Assembly (NCBI GenBank): GCA_003252455.1
Contig: QKED01000043.1
Span: 92,317 to 156,316 of the forward strand
Reading direction: 5' to 3'
Source: Gammaproteobacteria bacterium
GTDB taxonomy: Bacteria; Pseudomonadota; Gammaproteobacteria; Thiohalomonadales; Thiohalomonadaceae
Length of the DNA: 64,000 bases
The notes under the pieces were generated by a model. It did not search any database. It was not told the origin of the DNA and worked only from the letters and a program-made list of their open reading frames with translations. Shown piece after piece: positions 29,645 to 38,294 of the stretch (the first letter of the stretch is position 1; every line of letters begins with the position of its first letter). A program made the translations under genes and the position numbers.

Positions 29645-30823
29645 CTACGCCACCGCCTCGCGCGGTCGGTGCAGTTCGGGCAGCCACACCGCCATCAGCC
29701 CGAGCAGCGGCAGGTAGGCGCAGAGGCGATAGACCGCCTCGATGCCCCAGTGGTCGGCCAACACCCCCATCACCGCCGCGCCGATCCCGGCCAGGCCGAA
29801 GGCGAGGCCGAAGAAGAGCCCGGAGACGGTGCCGATCTTCCCCGGCAGCAGCTCCTGGGCGTAGACCACCATGGCCGGGAAGGCCGAGGCGAGCATGAAG
29901 CCGATCACCAGCGTCAGCAGCGCCGAGGCGTGCAGCCCCACATAGGGCAGCGCCAGGGTGAAGGGGGCGACGCCGAGGATCGAGAGCCAGATCACCCGCT
30001 TGCGCCCGATGCGGTCACCGATGGGGCCGCCGAGTAGGGTCCCGGCGGCCACGGCGAAGAGGAAGTAGAAGAGGTGGTACTGCCCGGTGCGGGTATCCAC
30101 GCCGTAGTGCTCCACCAGATAGAAGATGAGGTAGCTACTGATGCTCGACAGGTAGAAGAACTTGGAGAACATCAGCCCCACCAACACCCCCAGGGTGGCC
30201 GCTACGCGCCGCCGCGAGAGGTCGTGGCCGCCAGTGGCGGCGGCCTTTTTCGGCCTGCGTTGCTGGTCGCGGTACCAGACCCCCACGCCGCCCAGGATCA
30301 CCATCGCCAGCAGGGCGATGAGCGAGAAGAGGGCGATGCTCTTCTGCCCGTGGGGCAGCACCACCCAGGCGGCCAACAGCGGCCCGAACGCCTGTCCGGC
30401 GTTGCCGCCGACCTGAAAGATCGACTGCGCCAGCCCGTGGCGTCCGCCCGAGGCCATGCGCGCCACGCGCGACGCCTCCGGGTGGAACACCGACGAGCCG
30501 GTCCCCACCAGCGCGGCGGCCAGCAGCAGCATGGCGAAGCTCCCGGCGCTGGAGAGCAGCAGCAGCCCGAGCAGGGTACTGCCCATCCCCACCACCAGCG
30601 AGAAGGGGCGCGGATAGCGGTCGGTGTAGAGCCCCACGGCGGGTTGCAGCAGCGAGGCGGTGAACTGGAACGCCAGCGTCACCAGGCCGATCTGGGCGAA
30701 GCTGAGGGCCAGCCCCTCCTTGAACAGCGGATAGCTGGCGACCATCACCGACTGCATGGTGTCGTTGAGGAAGTGGGTAAAGCTGATGGCGCCGAGCACC
30801 GTGAAGAGGGTCCGCTCCTGCAT
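29645..30823 (-). CDS. MFS exporter of the fosmidomycin-resistance (Fsr) type
   Basis: 392-residue, 12-helix major facilitator. The N-terminus (SFTHFLNDTMQSVMVASYPLF, core HFLNDTMQS) and the segment STVFHPEASRVARMASGGR (seen as SSVFHPEASRVARMASG) are characteristic of Fsr-like proteins, which export drugs or small acids. The inter-half loop contains GGPIGDRIGRKRVIW, the MFS motif A. Divergent from an AraC-family regulator, with copy C of the dispersed repeat in between. Substrate unknown. Confidence 0.9.
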   Translation of the reverse strand: MQERTLFTVLGAISFTHFLNDTMQSVMVASYPLFKEGLALSFAQIGLVTLAFQFTASLLQPAVGLYTDRYPRPFSLVVGMGSTLLGLLLLSSAGSFAMLLLAAALVGTGSSVFHPEASRVARMASGGRHGLAQSIFQVGGNAGQAFGPLLAAWVVLPHGQKSIALFSLIALLAMVILGGVGVWYRDQQRRPKKAAATGGHDLSRRRVAATLGVLVGLMFSKFFYLSSISSYLIFYLVEHYGVDTRTGQYHLFYFLFAVAAGTLLGGPIGDRIGRKRVIWLSILGVAPFTLALPYVGLHASALLTLVIGFMLASAFPAMVVYAQELLPGKIGTVSGLFFGLAFGLAGIGAAVMGVLADHWGIEAVYRLCAYLPLLGLMAVWLPELHRPREAVA

Positions 30824-30892
30824 GACGCACCTATCTGAGGTTGGATAGAAGTGGGTTGGGCAACCACAGCCTCTGGCAAGGGTGAAAAACTA

Positions 30893-31017
30893 GCCACGGA
30901 GACACAGAGGAGACGGAGAAGAGTGGCGCAAGGTACGCATACATGACCCGCTTTCGGGGAGAATTGGGTAACAGGACTTTGAAACGCTGTTCTCCGTGCC
31001 CTCCGTGCCTCTGTGGC
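30893..31017. repeat. Dispersed repeat, CCACGGAG family, copy C
   Basis: 125-bp element starting GCCACGGAGACACAGAGG and ending CCGTGCCTCTGTGGC, in the divergent region between the MFS exporter and the AraC regulator. Ends match copies A and B in inverted orientation. Confidence 0.8.
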
Positions 31018-31079
31018 AAACGTGTGCGCCGCCCAGATCCAAGGGATTGGATCGAGCGGCCAGTTTAGGGGTAGGCTGC

Positions 31080-31895
31080 ATGTCCGTCTCACGGCATTCA
31101 GACAGGAATCTTCGCGAAATGGACAACCTGGACCCGAACCACTGCCCCACCCCGCTCGACCGTGGCGACTGCCCGGTGACCGGCAAGGCGATCGACTACC
31201 CCACCGACTACCGCGTCCCCGAGCACAGCCACCCCACCGCCCAGCTGATCCACGCCGTGCAGGGGGTGATGGTGGTGGCCACCGGCGACAGCCGCTGGAT
31301 CGTCCCGCCCACCCGAGGCCTGTGGATGCCCGCCGGGATGCGCCACCGCCTGCGCATGGTCGGCGAGGTGCAGGTGCGCACCCTCTACATCCGCCCCGAC
31401 CCCAGCGCGCAGCTGCCCGCCGAGTGCTGCGTGGTCGGCGTCTCGCCGCTGCTGCGCGAGCTGATCCTCGCCGCGATCCAGGTCCCCTGCCCCTACCCCG
31501 ACGACTCCCGTGACGGCCGCCTGATGCGCCTGCTGCTCGACGAGGTGGCGGCCCTGCCGAGCCTGCCGCTGCACCTGCCCCACCCCAGCGACCCGGCCCT
31601 CGCCGCGCTCTGCACCCGCCTCGCCGACCACCCGGAAGACCCCGCCACCCTCGGCGAGTGGGCCACCCGCCTCGGCCTCGACACCAAGACCCTACAGCGG
31701 CGCTTCGCCCGCCACACCGGCATGACCTTCGGCCAGTGGCGCCAACAGGCGCGCCTCATCGCCGCCCTGGAGCGCCTGGCCAGCGGCGCCAAGGTGATCG
31801 ACGTCGCCCTCGACCTCGGCTACAACAGCCCGAGCGCCTTCGCCAGCATGTTCAAGCGCCAGTTCGGCACCACGCCGAGTGGCTATTTTCGCTGA
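31080..31895 (+). CDS. AraC-family regulator (cupin sensor plus HTH)
   Basis: About 271 residues. An N-terminal cupin-like sensor (HSHPTAQLIHAVQGVMVV, and RGLWMPAGMRHRL) is followed by an AraC HTH pair (LGEWATRLGLDTKTLQRRF and VIDVALDLGYNSPSAFASMFK). It ends TTPSGYFR, typical of the family. The start is uncertain: ATG 31080 has a GGGGTAGG upstream, ATG 31119 would remove 13 residues, and longer starts run into repeat copy C. Divergence from the MFS exporter suggests it controls that gene. Confidence 0.9.
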   Translation: MSVSRHSDRNLREMDNLDPNHCPTPLDRGDCPVTGKAIDYPTDYRVPEHSHPTAQLIHAVQGVMVVATGDSRWIVPPTRGLWMPAGMRHRLRMVGEVQVRTLYIRPDPSAQLPAECCVVGVSPLLRELILAAIQVPCPYPDDSRDGRLMRLLLDEVAALPSLPLHLPHPSDPALAALCTRLADHPEDPATLGEWATRLGLDTKTLQRRFARHTGMTFGQWRQQARLIAALERLASGAKVIDVALDLGYNSPSAFASMFKRQFGTTPSGYFR

Positions 31896-31906
31896 TCGAG
31901 CGCGCC

Positions 31907-32572
31907 TCAACGGGCCGCGCTGCGCACCTGCTCCGCCACCCGCAGCGCCTCACGCAGGAACGCCTGCATCGCTTTCGGCGCCACGCGCTTGTTGGCCCGG
32001 TAGACGATGATCAGCTCCCCACGCCCCTCCACACAGAGGCCTGGGTTGGCCTCGAAGAAGGTGAGCAACGGCGGGGTAAAGAGGCGGCGCACCTGCTCGG
32101 CGGGCTCCCCCTTGAGGAGGTAACGCTTGGAGAAGGCCGGGTGGCTGTCGAAGTCGATATCCCCGCTGCCGAAGAGGTCGCCGAGCTTGTCGAACAGCCC
32201 CTCGGGGCGCATGGCGAAGGCGGGCAGATCGAGCTTGTCGCTACGCAACAGCGCCACGCTCTGGGTGAAGGTCTGGCTGTTCTTGCCGTGCCCCTGGGTG
32301 TAGTGGTAACCGAACAGATTGATCTGATAGCCACTCATCTCCCCCTCCATCCAGTTGCGGATGTTGCGGTGGTTACCTCGGGTGAAGAGCGGCAAGGGGC
32401 CGAAGGCGTCGTGGGCCTGATAAAAGACCGTGGGCTGGAACTTGAACCCGAGCCCCTTGGCCACCTCCATGAGCGCCTCACGGCGGCGTTTGTCGAAGTA
32501 GTAGGCGATGCCGCCGAGCAGGCCCGACAGCACGATAAAGAGAAGAAACAGCTCAAAGCCATCGAGATCCAT
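31907..32572 (-). CDS. Membrane-anchored protein of unknown function
   Basis: 221 residues from ATG 32572 (MDLDGFELF). One N-terminal helix (about 6-25) is followed by a basic segment DKRRREAL and a soluble cytoplasmic-type domain containing GLGFKFQPT, FTRGNHRNIRNWMEGEMSGY and a YHYTQGHGKNSQTFTQSVAL strand pattern. The layout resembles DUF3137-like proteins but I cannot assign a family. It converges with the AraC gene (11 bp gap) and is divergent from the M50 protease gene. Confidence 0.7.
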   Translation of the reverse strand: MDLDGFELFLLFIVLSGLLGGIAYYFDKRRREALMEVAKGLGFKFQPTVFYQAHDAFGPLPLFTRGNHRNIRNWMEGEMSGYQINLFGYHYTQGHGKNSQTFTQSVALLRSDKLDLPAFAMRPEGLFDKLGDLFGSGDIDFDSHPAFSKRYLLKGEPAEQVRRLFTPPLLTFFEANPGLCVEGRGELIIVYRANKRVAPKAMQAFLREALRVAEQVRSAAR

Positions 32573-32767
32573 GCGCCCCTCACCAGGTCGAGTTGTACCA
32601 AGACACCCTGAGCAGGGTAGCTGTGAACCCGAGCGGGGGCTAGCACTCGGCGACACGTTGATTCATGCGCGCGGGCGGTCCCGCTCGGTTGCTAGTCGCC
32701 TATCAGGGTGGCACTCTGTGACCTGCCGTAAACTGAGCCTGCCACAAACGAAACGGATGTCGTCGCC

Positions 32768-35443
32768 ATGGAGCCCTACACCCTCGTCGCCATCGTCGCG
32801 ATCGCCCTCTTTCTCACGCAAAAGCAGCTGCTGGTCGTCTGCTATCGCCTGGGTAAGATGCGCTTTCGTCTGCCCTCCGTGGTGGTGCTGCCGTCGATCG
32901 AGGTCCCGGCTTATCTGCACAAGCTGAGCGCGCCTGTGCTCCCGGCCTTGGAGGCCCATGGGTTTCAACCCGCCTTTGCCGCGAAGCGCCGTCTCGGCCA
33001 TGTCGAGGGCCTCCCGGCACTCCCCTGCCTGGTCTACTTCGCCGCCGAGAGCGGCTGTTATGCCGAGTTGACCCCCTCGGTGGGTGATGGCCGTGCCCCC
33101 GGCTTCGAGGTGACCCTGACCACCTTGAGCCAGGACCAGCGTCACCTGATCAGCTGTAACTGGCGCCGCCACGAACTCTTCGCCGAACCGCAGACGATCC
33201 AACTGCACGACCCCGAGGCCGAGAGCTTCGCCGCCCTCTACGCAGCCCACACCAGCCGTCTCGCCGAACTCGAACTACAAGCACACTTGCCTCTCGACCC
33301 AGAGGCGTGGTGCTTGGCGCAGCAGAGGCTGCATCAGGAGTCGTTCGACGCGGCACACGAACAGGGGCTACTGGTACCCGCGGAGGGTGGGATGGCCGTG
33401 CGCCCCGGTGCCATCCTCTCCTACGCCAAAGGCCTGCTGCGGGCCGCCAAGCGCACGACCAAACAGTGGCAGAAGATGCGTGAGCAGGGCAGTGACCTCA
33501 CCTGTGACCCAGAGACGGCGCCGATCGAGAGCCAGGTGATCGTCACCCGCCACCTTCGGGCGCTCCTCGACACCCCCGTACCCAGGGCGATGTTCAAGGG
33601 CTTGATGCTCGCCTCGGCGCTGCTCTTTCTGCTGGTCTTCTCCCTGCTGTTTTCGTGGCAGAGCGGGCTACTGATCCTCGCGACCGTGGCACTACACGAG
33701 AGCGGCCACGCCCTCGCCATGCGCTGGGTCGGCTACCAGCGCATTACCATGATCTTTCTGCCCCCCTTCGGCGCAGTGGTCTCCGGTGACCCGGCAGCGT
33801 CACGCCCCTGGCAGCAGATCTTCGTCTACCTCATGGGGCCGTTGCCAGGGATCCTCCTCGGCGCGTTGCTCTATCTCATCTATTGGCCCAATATTTCAGA
33901 GTTAGTCAATGAATTCGCTTTAACGCTGTTAGTGCTCAACTACATCAACCTCCTCCCACTCGTACCGCTCGATGGCGGGCAGATCCTCCGCATCGCCCTG
34001 TTCAACCGCTCTCCCCTGCTCCAGGTGCTGTTCATCGGCTTTAGTGGCTGCGGCCTGCTCGCGGTGGGCGCCTCCTTCTCCGACCCCTTGATGCTGGTCC
34101 TCGGCATCTTCCTCCTCCTCGGCCTGTCAGGCGTATGGCGCGAGGGGCGCCTGGCACAGAGCATCCGCCCCGGCTGGAACAACGACCAACCGCTCTCCCT
34201 GCGGCTCGGGCGCCTCTACCACGCCGTTGCGACCCACTACCCGAAAGAGCCCTTCGCCACCCGCGAAGGGCTGGTGCGCGCACTCGCCCAACGCCTTGCG
34301 AGCCCTGTATCCGGTTGGAAGACAGCCACCGCCGGGGGCATGCTCTATCTCGCGCTGGTCATCGCGCCGCTCTTCCCCAGCCTCATCTTCCTGCTGAACA
34401 ATGCCGACTACCCTGACGCCTATCTCGCCACCCTCGACCGCGCCGGGTGGGATGAACTGGTGGAGAGCGCCGAGGATAACGAGGAGCGCCTCGACCTCTG
34501 CATCAAGGCCACGGACAACCTGCTCTGGAGAGAGCAACCCAACCCGCAGGATCTGCACCATTTTTACCAGTGTGCCTATCAGGCCGTGGGCGAACTCCCA
34601 CACAAGGCAGAACAGACACCGGAGATCCTCGCCGGCCTAGCCGCATCCGCCACCGACCAAGAGTCCCGCAACACCCAACTCGCGCGGCTGGAACGCTGGC
34701 ATGCAGGCGACCAAGAGGCCTTTGTGGTCTCGATTACCGATTTCATCAGCTCGGCAGAGATACTCGGCACCCTCTCGCCGAGTGACAGACGTACATGGCT
34801 ACTCCACCAACTCAACACGGCGAGGCAGACTACGAATAGCGCCCTTCAGCTGCGTGTCATGCGGAATCTGGCGAACGACTACATCCGCATGAGTGAGAGC
34901 GCCCCCCTCGACGCCCTGATCGCTGAGGCGCAAGCGCTCCTGCGTGAGCAACATCAACCAGAGGACGAGAACCGGAGCCTTACAATCCCCTACACCGCGA
35001 TGGCGACCACTGTTGCCCAGCAGTGGATGGACGAGGGCAAACTCGACCAAGCGCACGAGCTGCTTAAAACCCTGCTTCCACTCTGGCCCGCTGAGCCAGA
35101 GTCCTTTGCCCGCGTGAGGTTGTACGAGGAGTTGGTCTGGCTAGAGCTGCTACGCGGGGATCAAGCCCATGCCCTCAGCCTCCTCGACCTAGCCGACGCA
35201 GAACTCCCGACACCCACAGAGGACGCAGCAGAATACGAGTTCTACCCACACAAACGCCTCGCCATGCTCCGAGGCGTAGCTGACAAGACCAGCGTAGCAG
35301 CGAATGCCCAACCACCACTCTCATTAGACGAATTCTATGGTGGCGATGAAGAGGAAGAGGGTCCTGCCATCTATCGGCATATGCAGTGGCGCCTCGCAGC
35401 CCTTCGGGAAGCCTGGCCTACTGCGGCAGAGGGCGCCGAGTGA
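32768..35443 (+). CDS. M50-family membrane metalloprotease with large C-terminal helical domain
   Basis: 891 residues. The N-terminal helix (about 4-26) and a soluble part of 230 residues precede a membrane core with the zinc motif HESGH (310-314) and the third-ligand motif LVPLDGGQ (Asp402), both required in site-2 proteases. Further helices follow to about residue 540. The last 350 residues are soluble and helical, with TPR-like spacing, and end acidic. Site-2 type proteases cleave membrane-embedded regulators; the target here is unknown. It is much longer than RseP-type members and lacks a recognisable PDZ domain. Not part of an obvious operon. Confidence 0.85.
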   Translation: MEPYTLVAIVAIALFLTQKQLLVVCYRLGKMRFRLPSVVVLPSIEVPAYLHKLSAPVLPALEAHGFQPAFAAKRRLGHVEGLPALPCLVYFAAESGCYAELTPSVGDGRAPGFEVTLTTLSQDQRHLISCNWRRHELFAEPQTIQLHDPEAESFAALYAAHTSRLAELELQAHLPLDPEAWCLAQQRLHQESFDAAHEQGLLVPAEGGMAVRPGAILSYAKGLLRAAKRTTKQWQKMREQGSDLTCDPETAPIESQVIVTRHLRALLDTPVPRAMFKGLMLASALLFLLVFSLLFSWQSGLLILATVALHESGHALAMRWVGYQRITMIFLPPFGAVVSGDPAASRPWQQIFVYLMGPLPGILLGALLYLIYWPNISELVNEFALTLLVLNYINLLPLVPLDGGQILRIALFNRSPLLQVLFIGFSGCGLLAVGASFSDPLMLVLGIFLLLGLSGVWREGRLAQSIRPGWNNDQPLSLRLGRLYHAVATHYPKEPFATREGLVRALAQRLASPVSGWKTATAGGMLYLALVIAPLFPSLIFLLNNADYPDAYLATLDRAGWDELVESAEDNEERLDLCIKATDNLLWREQPNPQDLHHFYQCAYQAVGELPHKAEQTPEILAGLAASATDQESRNTQLARLERWHAGDQEAFVVSITDFISSAEILGTLSPSDRRTWLLHQLNTARQTTNSALQLRVMRNLANDYIRMSESAPLDALIAEAQALLREQHQPEDENRSLTIPYTAMATTVAQQWMDEGKLDQAHELLKTLLPLWPAEPESFARVRLYEELVWLELLRGDQAHALSLLDLADAELPTPTEDAAEYEFYPHKRLAMLRGVADKTSVAANAQPPLSLDEFYGGDEEEEGPAIYRHMQWRLAALREAWPTAAEGAE

Positions 35444-35545
35444 GAGTAGAAATGACGGCATATGGCGTCTAGGGTGTGACCCTCACTGCCTAAAGTTGTG
35501 AGAGATGGTCAGCTCGGGAGGCTACAAGTCTAGGCCTGACCCTAT

Positions 35546-35562
35546 ACACCTGACCCAGGTGT
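35546..35562. terminator. Small hairpin at the left edge of the AT-rich island
   Basis: ACACCTG-ACC-CAGGTGT, about 100 bp after the M50 gene. No T-run, so it could be a weak terminator or a boundary feature. Confidence 0.35.
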
Positions 35563-35604
35563 CACCCACTACCTCAATGTTCAAAAGTACACAAAACATA
35601 AAAT

Positions 35605-35617
35605 TCCCAAATTGGGA
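35605..35617. promoter_or_regulatory. Operator palindrome 1 of the toxin-antitoxin operon
   Basis: TCCCAA-A-TTGGGA. An identical copy lies at 35652-35664, 47 bp centre to centre. The site lies just upstream of the predicted -35 box. A HigA-type HTH protein encoded by the operon is the natural candidate to bind. Confidence 0.8.
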
Positions 35618-35619
35618 GC

Positions 35620-35648
35620 TTGAAGTTTACTTTTGTCTGATGCATACT
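35620..35648 (+). promoter_or_regulatory. Predicted sigma-70 promoter of the toxin-antitoxin operon
   Basis: TTGAAG (35620-35625), 17 bp spacer, CATACT (35643-35648). It sits exactly between the two identical palindromes, so repressor binding to either would block RNA polymerase. Confidence 0.7.
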
Positions 35649-35651
35649 TTC

Positions 35652-35664
35652 TCCCAAATTGGGA
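35652..35664. promoter_or_regulatory. Operator palindrome 2 of the toxin-antitoxin operon
   Basis: TCCCAA-A-TTGGGA, the second perfect copy, between the -10 box and the toxin start codon (13 bp before ATG 35677). Confidence 0.8.
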
Positions 35665-35676
35665 ACTAATGAAACC

Positions 35677-35931
35677 ATGCGACTGCTAGGAAAAGATAAA
35701 TTACAGCGCCTTGTACGCACTGATGAAGCGGTGCGTACTTGGGTATATGCATGGGTTGCAGAAGTCACAACTGCGAATTGGAAACAGGCCACAGACGTAA
35801 TTCATCAATTCCCGCATGCGCGACAGTCCGAACCCAGCAACTTCGTTTTTCCTATCGCCAACTGTACACAAGAGATTTTTTTACAAATTGCATTTCAACA
35901 AGGCATTGCCGTTATCACGGGCATACAGTGA
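35677..35931 (+). CDS. HigB-like toxin (RelE superfamily)
   Basis: 84 residues. The pattern AVRTWVYAWVAEVTTANWKQ followed by DVIHQFPHA and an IANCTQEIFLQIAFQQGIAV strand pair matches HigB-like mRNA interferases. The usual NI.GNKYRL core is changed to IANCTQEIFLQI, so the family is clear but the catalytic residues are divergent. The ATG at 35677 is chosen because the in-frame TTG at 35659 lies inside operator 2. The TGA overlaps the GTG of the antitoxin gene by four bases. The toxin comes first, the usual higBA order. Base composition is far lower in GC than the surrounding genes. Confidence 0.85.
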   Translation: MRLLGKDKLQRLVRTDEAVRTWVYAWVAEVTTANWKQATDVIHQFPHARQSEPSNFVFPIANCTQEIFLQIAFQQGIAVITGIQ

Positions 35932-37157
35932 AGACAGAATTTATGGACGCTAAGGTAATTCACACAGAAGCTCAATATGCTGCGTACCTAGATGAGGTCC
36001 AGGCACTTATTTCCGACAACCCAAGACTTAACTCAAAAAAGAGTGAACGGCTAGAATTACTGTCTGTGCTACTGGAGGCTTACGAAAACTCAAAATATCC
36101 TGTAGAGAGTCCGGATCCTATCGACGCCATCTTATTCCGCATGAATGAAAAAGGCTTGAAGCAAGCTGACCTCGTTCAATATTTTGGTACAAGTAGCCGT
36201 GTTTCTGAGGTTCTTAACCGCAAGCGCCCATTAACTGTTCAGATGATTCGAGCTTTAACAATCGGATTAGGCATTTCAGCGGACACCCTTGTAGGAGCGT
36301 CACTTCCTGACTCGCCAGCTACCAAAATGAATGTTGACTGGACGAAGTTTCCAATCAAAGAAATGACCCGTCGGGGCTGGATAAAAAACGTCGGCAAAGT
36401 GACGGCAGATAGTGTTGAAGATTTAGTAAAGGGCTTCATATCAGATGCGGGTCTACAATTCGGCGCAGCTTCTTTCCGAAAAACATTTTATGGGGAAGCT
36501 GAGACACCATCGTCAAGATATGCACTCTATGCCTGGCTGGCCCGAGTGATTCAAAAAGCTCGTGCGAAGAAAGACAACCTGGTTGAATTCAATGCTGATG
36601 TAATCTCTGCAAACTATTTGAAAGAACTAGCGCAATTAAGCCGTTTTGAAGCGGGACCGTTGCTCGCGGTGGAGCAACTAGAAAAATCAGGCATAGCCGT
36701 TATCGTCGAACCAGCGCTTAAAGGTACATTACTAGACGGAGCTGCACTAACAGATGCTGACGGCACACCAATTATTGGTCTTACATTAAGGTACGACCGG
36801 CTGGACAATTTTTGGTACACCCTCCTTCATGAGGTCGCACATATTTGGAAACACGTGACCGACGGAAATGCCTTTCTAGATGATCTCAATGCGTCATCCG
36901 AAGATCGACGCGAAGCTGAGGCCAACAGGTTGGCTCGTGAAGCATTTATTCCACGCGTCCTATGGAGAAGAAGCGAGGCTTATACTTTACCTAGCAAGGA
37001 ATCAATCGAAAAGTTTGCTAAAGACCTAAAAATCTCTCCCGCGATTATTGCTGGCAGACTCCGAAAAGAATCGGGTAATTATGGCCTGTTCTCCGATTTA
37101 GTGGGACAGGATCAAGTGCGCAAGTTGTTTCCATCCCATGAGGAGTGCGAGGCTTAG
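35928..37157 (+). CDS. HigA-like antitoxin fused to ImmA/IrrE-type zinc peptidase
   Basis: 409 residues. Residues 1-60 resemble the HigA N-terminus (TEAQYAAYLDEVQALI ... AYENSKYPVESPDPIDAI). An HTH lies at about 64-122 (KGLKQADLVQYFGTSSRVSE, NRKRPLTVQMIRALTIGLGI). The C-terminal domain carries the zinc motif HEVAH (301-305) in LLHEVAHIWKH and the EAEANRLAREAFIP helix that completes the ImmA/IrrE peptidase site. GTG 35928 is chosen for its GTGA overlap with the toxin stop; ATG 35943 is an alternative. Expected role: bind the toxin and repress the operon; the peptidase may remove a repressor or the antitoxin part on a signal (inference). The next gene starts three bases after its stop. Confidence 0.85.
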   Translation: MKTEFMDAKVIHTEAQYAAYLDEVQALISDNPRLNSKKSERLELLSVLLEAYENSKYPVESPDPIDAILFRMNEKGLKQADLVQYFGTSSRVSEVLNRKRPLTVQMIRALTIGLGISADTLVGASLPDSPATKMNVDWTKFPIKEMTRRGWIKNVGKVTADSVEDLVKGFISDAGLQFGAASFRKTFYGEAETPSSRYALYAWLARVIQKARAKKDNLVEFNADVISANYLKELAQLSRFEAGPLLAVEQLEKSGIAVIVEPALKGTLLDGAALTDADGTPIIGLTLRYDRLDNFWYTLLHEVAHIWKHVTDGNAFLDDLNASSEDRREAEANRLAREAFIPRVLWRRSEAYTLPSKESIEKFAKDLKISPAIIAGRLRKESGNYGLFSDLVGQDQVRKLFPSHEECEA

Positions 37158-37160
37158 TTT

Positions 37161-38294
37161 ATGAACACCATCTATTTCCCAATTCTCAAGACTCTAGCGG
37201 CTGAATTTACCGCACTAAGAAACACTAAGCACAGCAAAGCAAAAAATATTATCCCTCTGTTCGAGTTTCCTAAGGTCCAAAATCGCAAGAAATATCGGGA
37301 AAGCTCAGAACCTATAACTGAGTTCATTGGCGATACTAGTGAGGAAATTGGACAATTCTGGGCCGAAAAACATGCGATGTTCGATGCTTACCACTGGAGC
37401 CCAACGGCAACAAATGAGCAAGGCGAACACATCATTTCTTATATTTATCATTCTCTGGAGAGCACAGGCGTTAAGACTGTACCAGTAGTTGGTTATGACC
37501 GCTGGGGTATCATGGACTACCAAATGGCCTTGCAGAGTATCGCTCGATCGCACATGGGGAAGTTTTGTATTCGACTCGATCACGCAGCTTTTGAAGATTC
37601 TGCAGAACCTGATTTCCTACAAGAAAACTTGGATGACATCATATCGTCACTCGAACTCAACCCATCTAATTGCCACGTAATTTTCGATTTTGAGGATGTA
37701 ACACATCTCGGTGCGATTGACTTGATTGAACAGTTCGAATCACTATTTAATATAGTTTCAAGGTTTAATTTCATGTCGTACTCGATCGCAGGATGCTCTT
37801 TGCCTAAGACGATAAATGAGGCCGTAAAAGTGCAAAACTCGTGCGGAGTGGTTCTGCGTAAAGAAATGCTGCTTTGGCGTAGCGCCCGCCAACGGTTTCC
37901 TAATATACCCATTTATTTCGGTGACTACGGTGTTCGTGGACCTCACTCAAATGAAGGGATAATTAGCCCTAATACAAATGGAAAAATTAGACACACCATC
38001 GAAAATGAATATTTTGTAGCACGAGGCCAATCACTTAGTAAACCACCAAAGGGTGAGCAGATGTGGCAACTCGCTCAGAAAATCATAGATTCTGGCTACT
38101 ACCTTGGCGAACAGTTTAGCTGGGGAGACAGCGAAATATTTCGATGCAGCAAAAAGAAGTTTAAAGGCAACGCAGGTCAGTGGATTGCTATTGATACCAA
38201 TCACCACCTCGCATATGTTGTCGCAGAGATTGCTGAGTTCGAGCGAATTACAGCATTACAGGCTACGAGTACGCCCCAGGGATCTCTAGCATAG
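37161..38294 (+). CDS. 'Beta family' protein (PF14350-like), putative third component of the module
   Basis: 377 residues, predicted soluble. The start (YFPILKTLAAEFTALRNT ... NIIPLFEFPK) and later strand-helix pattern (VIFDFEDVTHLG, VVLRKEML, IYFGDYGV) match the beta family, named after a phage T4 protein; a TIM-barrel-like fold is plausible. Biochemical function is unknown. The start is three bases after the antitoxin stop, with GAGGAG about 20 bp upstream, so it belongs to the same operon. A 60-base sample at 37681 is 38% GC against about 65-70% in core genes. The end overlaps antiparallel with the degraded parE gene. Confidence 0.7.
   Translation: MNTIYFPILKTLAAEFTALRNTKHSKAKNIIPLFEFPKVQNRKKYRESSEPITEFIGDTSEEIGQFWAEKHAMFDAYHWSPTATNEQGEHIISYIYHSLESTGVKTVPVVGYDRWGIMDYQMALQSIARSHMGKFCIRLDHAAFEDSAEPDFLQENLDDIISSLELNPSNCHVIFDFEDVTHLGAIDLIEQFESLFNIVSRFNFMSYSIAGCSLPKTINEAVKVQNSCGVVLRKEMLLWRSARQRFPNIPIYFGDYGVRGPHSNEGIISPNTNGKIRHTIENEYFVARGQSLSKPPKGEQMWQLAQKIIDSGYYLGEQFSWGDSEIFRCSKKKFKGNAGQWIAIDTNHHLAYVVAEIAEFERITALQATSTPQGSLA

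Noticed and set aside
31080..31118. A certain start for the AraC regulator
   Set aside because: Neither ATG 31080 nor ATG 31119 can be excluded; 31080 was annotated because of its better upstream sequence.
35739..35927. Longer N-terminal extension of the antitoxin-peptidase protein
   Set aside because: The extension would overlap most of the toxin gene in another frame and has no HigA-like sequence; GTG 35928 gives a GTGA overlap with the toxin stop.
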